From an uncultured Bacteroidales bacterium (GTDB taxonomy: Bacteria > Bacteroidota > Bacteroidia > Bacteroidales > Muribaculaceae), in contig CAMWPM010000021.1 of assembly GCA_947176235.1 (NCBI GenBank), forward strand, positions 1-34,545: a stretch of DNA of 34,545 bases, given 5' to 3'. Below, piece by piece: positions 1 to 7,027 of this stretch. Each line of letters starts with the position of its first letter. The stretch's first letter is position 1. The notes under the pieces were generated by a model. The model saw only the letters and a program-made list of their open reading frames with translations, ran no database searches and was not told the origin of the DNA. Both the position numbers and the translations under genes were made by a program.

Positions 1-1
1 C

Positions 2-502
2 CCCGATTTCTCCCCCGCCGCTCCCCTCACTATCCTCCCGGACACAGCACAGCTTCTGCCAGGCCATCCTTTCTTTGTACCGGACTTCGCACCTGACTTT
101 TTTGCTCGCTTTGCTCCTGCTTATAGAGTGTCAAAACTCGGCAAAAACATAGCCGAACGCTTTGCCATGCGCTACATCGACGCAGTTTTGCCATCCCTTC
201 GCATTTCTTCCCCCGATCTCCCTTCCGCTCTCTCAGGTTTCGACTGCTCACTGGCACTGGGCACCCCCCTGCCTGTTGATGATCTTGCTGATCGTATCAT
301 ATCGCTTCAAGGGAATGCTTTTTCCTTACCACAATTTGCTATCAGTCAGGCTGTCTCTTTCTTAAGCCGCTATTTTCTGTTACGTACAGGCGACATTATT
401 GTGCCTGGATATGTTGATAATTCCGACACTCATCTGGTCATTGACACTCCTATTGAAGTCACCGTCGATGGGGCACGAGTCATGCGGCTTAAGATAAAAT
501 AA
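2..502 (+). CDS. FAH-fold family protein, degenerate, 5' truncated by window edge
   Basis: The open frame runs in from the window edge and ends at a TAA at 500-502, so the true start lies upstream. The segment HPFFVPDF, followed by SKLGKNIAERFA and RYIDAV, matches the layout of Bacteroidales fumarylacetoacetate hydrolase-family proteins. The tail SRYFLLRTGDIIVPG matches the family's late strand, where FTLKxGDxIFTGTP is usual. The family binds a divalent metal through acidic residues just before the SKLGKNI-like block. Here that stretch reads DFFARFAPAYRV, with no Glu pair, and the usual IDFTARDLQ-like block is replaced by unrelated sequence. I infer a non-catalytic or repurposed FAH-fold paralogue. 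It lies 47 bp upstream of porV and is probably co-transcribed with it. Family assignment is moderate and function is unknown. Confidence 0.6.
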   Translation, partial: PDFSPAAPLTILPDTAQLLPGHPFFVPDFAPDFFARFAPAYRVSKLGKNIAERFAMRYIDAVLPSLRISSPDLPSALSGFDCSLALGTPLPVDDLADRIISLQGNAFSLPQFAISQAVSFLSRYFLLRTGDIIVPGYVDNSDTHLVIDTPIEVTVDGARVMRLKIK

Positions 503-549
503 CGGCTTCATCACACAATATTTACCGCACGCGAGGAGTTATTTTTAGT

Positions 550-1746
550 ATGAAACGTCTTATTCTATCTCTGATAATTCCTTCTGTTGCCATTCTGCTC
601 CCTATCTCGGCAAGGTCACAGGATAAAAATAACTACAATCCGATTGAGACGGGCGTGCTCTCGCTCGGCATCGCTCCCGACGCCCGCGGAGCATCCATGG
701 GCGATCTCGGCGCTGCCACCGACCCTGATGCCAACTCTCAGTTCTGGAACCCTTCTAAGTACGCGTTTTCTTACAATCGTGCCGCGTTCGCGCTAAGCTA
801 CACACCCTGGCTCAGCAAACTTGTCAATGACATTTTCCTCGCCTATGGTGCCGGATTCTGGAAGTTCGGTTACGAAGATAATCAGGCTGTCAGCGCCTCC
901 TTGCGCTACTTTTCGCTTGGCGAAGTCACCACTACACCCGAAAGCGGTGCCGTGGCACAGACCCTCTCTCCCTACGAAATGGCAATAGATGTCGGGTATT
1001 CCCGCCAGCTATCCTCCAAATATTCCATGGGCGTTGTTCTTCGTTACATCTATTCTGACATGGGATTCTCCGATAGCGACGTAGGCGACGGATCCACAGG
1101 TGCATCGGCTTTTGCAGCTGACGTGTCAGGTTATTACACCACCTATCCCATCATCGGACGCAACGAATGTCAGTGGTCGCTTGGTTGGAACATTTCCAAC
1201 ATTGGTACTAAAGTCAACGTTAGCAACCAGTCTCCGGCATTTCTCCCCACCACTCTCCGCGTCGGCACGACGTTTATGTTCCCCCTCGCCGACTATCACA
1301 CCCTTGCACTTTCCCTCGATCTCAACAAACTTCTCGTTCCGGCGAAACCCCGTGAACGCGATTACGAGGACACGGCTGAAGGGCAGGCTCAGTATCTCGA
1401 TGCTCTCGAGCGTTGGGAGAACATGTCCCCGATCTCAGGCATTTTCAAGTCATTTTCCGACGCTCCGGGTGGATTTAAGGAGGAATTACGCGAGATAAAT
1501 TACTCACTTGGAGCCGAATACAGCTATAATCAGCAATTTTTCCTCCGCGCCGGCTACTATCACGAGAGCACGATGAAGAGCAATCGCCAGTATTTCGGCT
1601 TCGGTGCGGGATTCGCACTCAACATTGTACGGCTCGACGCGTCCTACATGCTTGCTCAATCCCACACCTCGCCTCTTGATCAGACTCTCCGATTCACACT
1701 CACTTTTGACATGGAAGGTCTACGCGATCTGTTTGGCAGACGCTGA
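550..1746 (+). CDS. porV: Type IX secretion outer-membrane protein PorV (LptO)
   Basis: This 398-residue protein has a signal peptide (about residues 1-23, ending ISARSQ) and the PorV/PorQ opening: NPIETGVLSLGIAPDARGASMGDLGAATDPDANSQFWNPSK. PorV is a FadL-like outer-membrane beta-barrel. It binds the SprA translocon, takes substrates by their C-terminal signal domain and passes them to the PorU attachment complex. The remainder alternates aromatic and polar residues as barrel strands do, and it ends in an aromatic-rich strand plus a short Arg tail. The next gene is ispF, as in Porphyromonas, but porU is not immediately upstream. Length is normal for the family. Identification is confident; the substrates are unknown. 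Confidence 0.92.
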   Translation: MKRLILSLIIPSVAILLPISARSQDKNNYNPIETGVLSLGIAPDARGASMGDLGAATDPDANSQFWNPSKYAFSYNRAAFALSYTPWLSKLVNDIFLAYGAGFWKFGYEDNQAVSASLRYFSLGEVTTTPESGAVAQTLSPYEMAIDVGYSRQLSSKYSMGVVLRYIYSDMGFSDSDVGDGSTGASAFAADVSGYYTTYPIIGRNECQWSLGWNISNIGTKVNVSNQSPAFLPTTLRVGTTFMFPLADYHTLALSLDLNKLLVPAKPRERDYEDTAEGQAQYLDALERWENMSPISGIFKSFSDAPGGFKEELREINYSLGAEYSYNQQFFLRAGYYHESTMKSNRQYFGFGAGFALNIVRLDASYMLAQSHTSPLDQTLRFTLTFDMEGLRDLFGRR

Positions 1747-1779
1747 TGCTTCCCGAACTATTATCACATTTTGATTTCT

Positions 1780-2271
1780 ATGAATCCAGTTCCCGACTTC
1801 CGTATCGGTCAAGGCTACGATGTCCACCGTCTTGTCCCCGATCGCGATCTATGGCTTTGCGGTGTAAAAATTCCCCACACCCTCGGTCTCCTCGGTCACT
1901 CTGACGCTGATGTAGCCCTCCATGCACTTGCCGATGCTATCCTCGGAGCGGCTTCCCTGCGTGATATTGGCTTTCATTTCCCCGACACCGATCCTGCCTA
2001 CAAGGGTGCCGACTCACGTCGCCTTCTCCGTCGAGTTGTCGAACTCGTTGCTGAAAAAGGCTTTCAGATTGGAAACGTCGATGTGACAATTATAGCTCAG
2101 GCACCTAAGCTCCTCCCTTACATCCCGGAGATGATTGCCAACATAGCGGCGGATTTGGCAATAGAGCCCTCTCGCGTTTCAGTAAAGGCGACTACCACAG
2201 AGCATCTTGGTTTCACAGGTCGCAAGGAAGGTATTGCCGCTCAGGCAGTCGCATTGATATTTCATTCCTAA
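1780..2271 (+). CDS. ispF: 2-C-methyl-D-erythritol 2,4-cyclodiphosphate synthase IspF
   Basis: IspF converts CDP-methylerythritol 2-phosphate into the cyclic diphosphate in the cytoplasmic MEP pathway to isoprenoids. From the ATG at 1780 the protein has 163 residues, typical for the family. It contains the GYDVHR motif (metal ligands Asp14 and His16), [15 protein letters not shown] (third ligand His48), [10 protein letters not shown] and [16 protein letters not shown] near the end. A TTG nine bases upstream (1771) is in frame, but the ATG gives the canonical N-terminus. The gene follows porV by 33 bp, an arrangement known from Porphyromonas although the two functions are unrelated. Confidence 0.97.
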   Translation: MNPVPDFRIGQGYDVHRLVPDRDLWLCGVKIPHTLGLLGHSDADVALHALADAILGAASLRDIGFHFPDTDPAYKGADSRRLLRRVVELVAEKGFQIGNVDVTIIAQAPKLLPYIPEMIANIAADLAIEPSRVSVKATTTEHLGFTGRKEGIAAQAVALIFHS

Positions 2272-2288
2272 GATTTTTTCGAAAGCAC

Positions 2289-3332
2289 ATGTATATGTTC
2301 AAACGATCTCGAATACTTCTCACATTATTGGCGCTCTCCCTCTCTCTTGTTGATGCTGCTGCCGATGATTCAGCCGGCAAAGATTCGACTAAGCCTAAAA
2401 TCGATTATATCCCCAAATTCCACGGTGTACTGCGAGCCCGATATGAAGCCGATCTGCAGAATGGCTATCAGCGGTTCCAGTTGCGCAACCTTCGCATGAC
2501 TGCGACCGGCCACGTGGCTCCACGCATCGACTACTTTATTCAAGTTGATTTTTGTGATCGTGGCAAAATGAAATTCCTCGACGGCTGGGGTCGTGTTGGT
2601 TTCACTGATCAATTTGCTGTGCAGGCTGGTCAATTCCGTATTCCTTTCGGCGAGGAACCATTCAAAGCTCCAGTCAACTATGTGTTTTCCAATCGCTCTT
2701 TCCTCGGCAATCAGTTTATGAACGTACGCGCGGTTGGTGCGAAATTCATCTGGTCACCCCGAACTCCCTTCATGCTTGAAGCCGGCGCTTTCAACACCAC
2801 CTCCATTTCCGAGCATGATATTTGGAATCGCACCCTCGCTTATGCCACAAAAGCTACTCTCAAAGTTGATCACACCACTCTCTCAGCAAGTTTTGCATCT
2901 CTTAGTCCCGACTCTGTGCGCACTAATTCCGCTGATATTGCCGTTGGCTGGCATTGTGGCAGATGGACTGCCGAAGCGGAAGGGGCTTACAAGCACTACA
3001 CCCACCGCGCTCATAAGGATGCGTGGGCTTACAACATGTATGGGCGTTACACAATGCCGGTCAGCCTCGGTCAGTTTAATGCTCTCTCTTTTCATGGGCG
3101 TTTCGACGGAATTACCGCCCACTCCTCTGCCCTTAGAAAATCCGATGGAAATATTATCACAGACACTCCCGCTCGCAATCGCCTGACTGCCGGAATTACG
3201 CTCACGGCAGCTTACCTCCCTGTTTTCGCTGACATTCGTCTGGACTATGAGAAGTTTTTTTATCATCATGGCTTCGACCCTGCGAAGGGACAGGGTGATC
3301 GCCTGACTCTCGAACTTGTTGTCCGCTTCTGA
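2289..3332 (+). CDS. OprO/OprP-like outer-membrane porin
   Basis: This 347-residue protein has a signal peptide (MYMFKRSRILLTLLALSLSL, cleavage near DAAADD; a second Met at codon 3 could also start it). The body fits the phosphate-selective porin O/P family: PKFHGVLRARYE, then RFQLRNLRMTATGHVAPRIDYFIQVDF and FAVQAGQFRIPFGEE, which is the family's typical AGxFKxPFG block. It ends in LELVVRF, a barrel strand with terminal Phe. Members are trimeric outer-membrane channels, but substrate cannot be read from sequence and phosphate specificity should not be assumed. It starts 17 bp after ispF and is probably the last gene of the porV-ispF run. Its last 131 bp overlap an opposing small ORF. Confidence 0.85.
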   Translation: MYMFKRSRILLTLLALSLSLVDAAADDSAGKDSTKPKIDYIPKFHGVLRARYEADLQNGYQRFQLRNLRMTATGHVAPRIDYFIQVDFCDRGKMKFLDGWGRVGFTDQFAVQAGQFRIPFGEEPFKAPVNYVFSNRSFLGNQFMNVRAVGAKFIWSPRTPFMLEAGAFNTTSISEHDIWNRTLAYATKATLKVDHTTLSASFASLSPDSVRTNSADIAVGWHCGRWTAEAEGAYKHYTHRAHKDAWAYNMYGRYTMPVSLGQFNALSFHGRFDGITAHSSALRKSDGNIITDTPARNRLTAGITLTAAYLPVFADIRLDYEKFFYHHGFDPAKGQGDRLTLELVVRF

Positions 3333-3486
3333 TTTTTATATCCCGAAGCACACAGTCTTTGTCGGCGCACCCATCGCACCACCCGTCATCTCCCTGGCGT
3401 CTTCTCCGCTGTTGACGTCTGATAATCCATATCACGGCATACAGCAGAATAATCCCTATTGCTATCCATTGTGTGGTTATAGTCAT
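3202..3486 (-). CDS. Small single-pass membrane protein with Cys cluster
   Basis: The 94-residue frame opens with a clear membrane segment (MTITTQWIAIGIILLYAVIWII), then a basic RRQQRRRR stretch and a Cys cluster, WCDGCADKDC. That plan (one helix, basic stop-transfer, CxxCxxxxC) is seen in short Bacteroidetes proteins annotated as FeoB-associated Cys-rich or hypothetical membrane proteins. After the Cys cluster the sequence becomes polar and runs antisense into the 3' end of the porin gene, so the tail may be read-through. It starts 64 bp downstream of topB in the same direction. No feoB is nearby, so a link to iron uptake is unsupported. The N-terminal half is probably a real gene; the C-terminal half is doubtful. 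Confidence 0.55.
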   Translation of the reverse strand: MTITTQWIAIGIILLYAVIWIIRRQQRRRRQGDDGWCDGCADKDCVLRDIKIRSGQQVRESGDHPVPSQGRSHDDKKTSHSPDECQRKQGGKLP

Positions 3487-3550
3487 CTTTTATAGTTTGT
3501 CATAGATGAAAAAATCCGTAATGTTGTGGATTTTCATAATTTCAGTAGTA

Positions 3551-5638
3551 TTACTTTGAGCTCTTGATCACAAGTTTGGCAAGTTTGTCAGGAGCTGTGT
3601 CGGCAGGAAATTCCTCGAATTTCCACGTCGAAGTACATCCTTCTCCGTATCGGCTGCATCCGAATGCCGTTCTGCCCTTGATCAGATGTCCCTTTTTGCA
3701 TATCGGGCACATGATCTCCTCGATCATCGTTATCGGTTCGGTTTTCCTGCGGGGCTTCCTCTTAGGTTTTTCCGCGTCAGTTCCCGATTCTAATTTTTTC
3801 CTCTTTTTTGCTTTCTGATCCGGCTCGACAGGCTCTTCCTGATTCGTCTCTATCCTGTGAAGGGAGGTATCATTCAGGACATTGTACACGATCTCGCTGA
3901 TTTGTTGTTTTAGCTCATTTATGAACTCCGCGCCTGAATATTCCCCCCGCTCAATCCTCCTCAGCTTGTTTTCCCATATACCTGTTAGCTTTGCGCTTTT
4001 CAGTAATTCCTGATTGATTGTTGCGATCAGATCTATTCCGGCTGGTGAAGCCATTATGTTCTTTCGCTCACGATAGATGTAACGTCGTTTGAAAAGGGTT
4101 TCGATTATGGCAGCTCGCGTTGAGGGACGACCGATACCGTTCTCTTTCATGGCTTCTCGTAATTCCTCGTCATCCACCATTTTCCCGGCGCTTTCCATCG
4201 CCCTCAGCAATGTGCCTTCCGTGTAGAACTTCGGAGGCTGAGTCGTTTTCTTTACGATAGAAGGGATGTGGGATCCCGATTCTCCCACGGTGAAAGGCGG
4301 CAGTATCTTATCATCACCCGCCGTATCATCGGTTTCTTTCTCGTTCTTTCCACCCCCTTCTGCCACGTCTCTCCATCCTGCCGAGGTGATGACTTTTCCT
4401 GTAGCTTTGAATTCCACGCCACCGGCTTGTCCGATCACTGTAGTTTGGAGAAATGTGCAGTCGGGATAAAAGGCTGAGATGAAACGTAGCGCTATCAGAT
4501 GATAGAGTTTTCTCTCGTCTCCCACCAGCGCTGTCGGAGCTTGCCCGGTCGGTATGATGGCATGGTGATCCGTCACCTTTGCATTGTCGAAAATTCGCTT
4601 GGTCATCGGTATTTTCTTGTTCAGCAACGGTGTGGTCAGGTTCGAATATGGAGTCATCTGCCGTAGTGTAGTCGGGATCTTCCGATAGAGATCAGTCGAA
4701 AGATAAGTAGTATCGACGCGGGGGTAAGTCGTCACTTTTTTTTCATAGAGCGACTGGATCAACCGAAGTGTTTCTTCCGCACTCCATCCCCACCGCTTGT
4801 TACATTCCACCTGAAGCGATGTCAGGTCGAAAAGTTTAGGAGGAAATTCCTTCCCTTTCTTCTCCTCCACTTTCGTCACCGTGAACGGCTCATCCTTTAT
4901 CCTGGAAATGATACCCTCTACCTCCCCTTCATTCTTATACCGCTTGCCCTGACCGTTAAACGTCACGTCACGATACGTCGTTTTCAACTCCCAGAAATCC
5001 TCAGGTTTGAAATTTGCGATCTCATGATGGCGTTGGACGATAAGTGCGAGGGTCGGAGTTTGCACTCGTCCGATCGAAAGCACATTTCCCGGCTTCGAAT
5101 ACTTCAACGTGTAGAGACGTGTGGCATTCATGCCGAGTAGCCAGTCACCTATTGCACGTGAAAGACCTGCATGGTACAGGTTGTTGAATCGGCTGTCAGG
5201 CTCAAGTTTGCTGAATCCCTCGCGGATCGACTCGTCGGTCAGCGAAGAAATCCACAGGCGTTTCACCGGACACTTTATGTCCGCCTTCTGCATCACCCAT
5301 CTTTGTATCAGCTCGCCTTCCTGACCGGCATCACCGCAGTTTATCACCTCCGAAGCTTCAGCAATCAGATTCTTTATTACCGTAAACTGCCTCTCGATGC
5401 TCTCCTGATCGATCACCTTTATCCCGAAGCGCACCGGTACCATCGGAAGCTGGCTAAGCGACCAGCGTTTCCAGGCATCGGTGTAATCAGCCGGCTCCTT
5501 AAGAGTGCACAGATGTCCGTAGGTCCACGTCACCTTATAATCTCCCCCCTCATAATATCCGTCGCGACGGGTTGTCGCACCTATTATGGCGGCAATATCT
5601 TTGGCTACACTTGGTTTCTCGGTAATACAGAGTTTCAC
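3551..5638 (-). CDS. topB: DNA topoisomerase III (type IA)
   Basis: This enzyme of 695 residues relaxes negatively supercoiled DNA and decatenates through transient single-strand breaks. The Toprim domain begins at LCITEKPSVAKDIA (Glu7) and continues with CGDAGQEGELIQRWV (101-115). The catalytic tyrosine is Tyr305 in KVTTYPRVDTTYLS. SIGRVQTPTLALIV (188-201) and GIGRPSTRAAIIETL are the other type IA landmarks. A basic Lys/Arg linker precedes one C-terminal zinc finger (Cys644, Cys647, Cys661, Cys668). The second Toprim motif lacks the usual DxDxE spacing and reads DAGQE, a variant I recall from Bacteroidetes TopB proteins. It is encoded among housekeeping genes with no conjugation genes nearby, so it looks chromosomal. 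Confidence 0.96.
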   Translation of the reverse strand: MKLCITEKPSVAKDIAAIIGATTRRDGYYEGGDYKVTWTYGHLCTLKEPADYTDAWKRWSLSQLPMVPVRFGIKVIDQESIERQFTVIKNLIAEASEVINCGDAGQEGELIQRWVMQKADIKCPVKRLWISSLTDESIREGFSKLEPDSRFNNLYHAGLSRAIGDWLLGMNATRLYTLKYSKPGNVLSIGRVQTPTLALIVQRHHEIANFKPEDFWELKTTYRDVTFNGQGKRYKNEGEVEGIISRIKDEPFTVTKVEEKKGKEFPPKLFDLTSLQVECNKRWGWSAEETLRLIQSLYEKKVTTYPRVDTTYLSTDLYRKIPTTLRQMTPYSNLTTPLLNKKIPMTKRIFDNAKVTDHHAIIPTGQAPTALVGDERKLYHLIALRFISAFYPDCTFLQTTVIGQAGGVEFKATGKVITSAGWRDVAEGGGKNEKETDDTAGDDKILPPFTVGESGSHIPSIVKKTTQPPKFYTEGTLLRAMESAGKMVDDEELREAMKENGIGRPSTRAAIIETLFKRRYIYRERKNIMASPAGIDLIATINQELLKSAKLTGIWENKLRRIERGEYSGAEFINELKQQISEIVYNVLNDTSLHRIETNQEEPVEPDQKAKKRKKLESGTDAEKPKRKPRRKTEPITMIEEIMCPICKKGHLIKGRTAFGCSRYGEGCTSTWKFEEFPADTAPDKLAKLVIKSSK

Positions 5639-5706
5639 TTTTTTGCAATGGATTGACGCGTGTTCTTTCTGTGGTCTCTATTCCATGCGACTGATGGATG
5701 TGATGA

Positions 5707-6156
5707 CTACTTGAACACGTATTTCACTTCGCCCTTCGAAGTCGAGAATTGCATCACGGTTCCCCTTTTCAATCGGGTTCCCGCAGGAAAGTCGATCTCA
5801 AGATCTATGCTACCTTCATCCTCCCACTGAAAGTAACGTTGAAAGTCAATCGGATCAATATCCGTTGCTTTCACCTCTTTTCCTGTAGGAAATATCGCGG
5901 CTATTGAATCTATGCGGCACGACGTGTGGGGCATCCCTATGATGCTTAGCTCCGCACGTGTCACGTCATCCTTGTAATTCACTTTCCCGATCACAACCTT
6001 GAAGGCTGGAGTTTCCTTTTTTTCCTTCATCTGCGGGCGTCCCGAAGGAAGCTGACAGGTCGCGGTTGTAGTGGATTGTGGCAGTTGTGCGGATAAAGTT
6101 GTGGCAGTCGTGACGATCAGAAGTGCTGCGGTTGCGAGGGCTGTTATTCCTTTCAT
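5707..6156 (-). CDS. Small secreted protein of unknown function
   Basis: I do not recognise this family. The 149 residues begin with a signal peptide (MKGITALATAALLIVTTATT, probable cleavage after LSA at about residue 23). A low-complexity Thr/Gln/Ser stretch follows, then a folded-looking region from about residue 50. That region alternates hydrophobic and charged residues as in a small beta-sandwich (KVVIGKVNYKDDVTRAELSI, DLEIDFPAGTRLKRGTVMQF) and ends in EVKYVFK. Two Cys (in TATCQL and TSCRID) could form a disulfide. It lies between mazG (73 bp upstream) and topB (68 bp downstream) in the same direction, so it may belong to their transcript. Export is likely; nothing points to a function. 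Confidence 0.7.
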   Translation of the reverse strand: MKGITALATAALLIVTTATTLSAQLPQSTTTATCQLPSGRPQMKEKKETPAFKVVIGKVNYKDDVTRAELSIIGMPHTSCRIDSIAAIFPTGKEVKATDIDPIDFQRYFQWEDEGSIDLEIDFPAGTRLKRGTVMQFSTSKGEVKYVFK

Positions 6157-6229
6157 AATAATGTGCGATGAATTATTGTTGACTTATTTTGTATTATATA
6201 AGTTACAACAAATCTTCGCTTTTCACTGT

Positions 6230-7027
6230 TCACTGTTTATTTTCGGCTTCTTTAGCTGCATTCCACAGAGCGTCCATCTCTTCCATAGTCAGGTCACTGA
6301 TTGCTCTTCCCTGCTCTCTGGCGGCAAGTTCCATGTGAGTGAAGCGCGATGTGAATTTTCGATTGGCTTTCTGTAGTGCGGTGTCGCTGTTGATCTTGTA
6401 AAGACGTGCAGCATTGATCAGGGCAAACATCAGATCACCCATCTCTTCAGTCATACGCTCCTGATTCATCTGTTCAGCTTCAGCCGAGAATTCATCAATC
6501 TCTTCCTTCACCTTGTCCCACACCTGATCGCGTTGCTCCCAGTCGAAGCCCAAGTTGGATGCCTTTTCCTGAATACGGTCCGCTTGGATAACTGACGACA
6601 ATGACTTAGGCACTCCCGACAGGGCTGTCTTGTTACCGTCGCGTTCTTTAGTCTTCAGCATCTCCCAGTTATGGAGCACGTCATCCGTTCCGTTCACTTT
6701 CGTGTCGCCGAACACATGAGGATGACGGTATATTAGTTTGGCGCATAATGCGTCGCACACGTCTGCTATATCGAATTGCCCCTTCTCCTCTCCGATTTTC
6801 GAGTAGAAAAGAATGTGAAGAAGCACATCGCCCAGCTCCTTTTTGATGTTCTGGGTATCGTCATCCATGATTGCTTCCACAAGCTCCGTCACCTCCTCCA
6901 CCGTATTGGGGCGGAGAGTTTCATTGGTCTGTTTAGCGTCCCATGGACATTCCACTCTCAGGCGGTCAAGCACATCGATCACTCGACCCAATGCTTCTAT
7001 TTTTTCTTGACGGGTATGTTGTATCAT
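6230..7027 (-). CDS. mazG: Nucleoside triphosphate pyrophosphohydrolase MazG
   Basis: MazG hydrolyses (d)NTPs to NMP and pyrophosphate, cleansing the nucleotide pool. The start is set at the ATG at 7027, which overlaps the dsbD stop as ATGA, giving 265 residues beginning MIQHTRQEKIEALGRVIDVL. The frame stays open upstream to 7066, but that would overlap dsbD by 43 bp. Two MazG repeats are visible. The first has EEVTELVEAI plus KKELGDVLLHILF (metal-binding Glu and Asp near residues 44-67) and RHPHVFGD at about 101-108. The second has KVKEEIDEFSAEAE plus EEMGDLMFALIN. The length and double repeat match E. coli-type MazG. The overlap suggests translational coupling to dsbD. Confidence 0.95.
   Translation of the reverse strand: MIQHTRQEKIEALGRVIDVLDRLRVECPWDAKQTNETLRPNTVEEVTELVEAIMDDDTQNIKKELGDVLLHILFYSKIGEEKGQFDIADVCDALCAKLIYRHPHVFGDTKVNGTDDVLHNWEMLKTKERDGNKTALSGVPKSLSSVIQADRIQEKASNLGFDWEQRDQVWDKVKEEIDEFSAEAEQMNQERMTEEMGDLMFALINAARLYKINSDTALQKANRKFTSRFTHMELAAREQGRAISDLTMEEMDALWNAAKEAENKQ

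Noticed and set aside
5171-5656. 161-codon frame opposite the 5' end of topB
   Set aside because: It is a shadow of topB, with no start context, promoter or domain.
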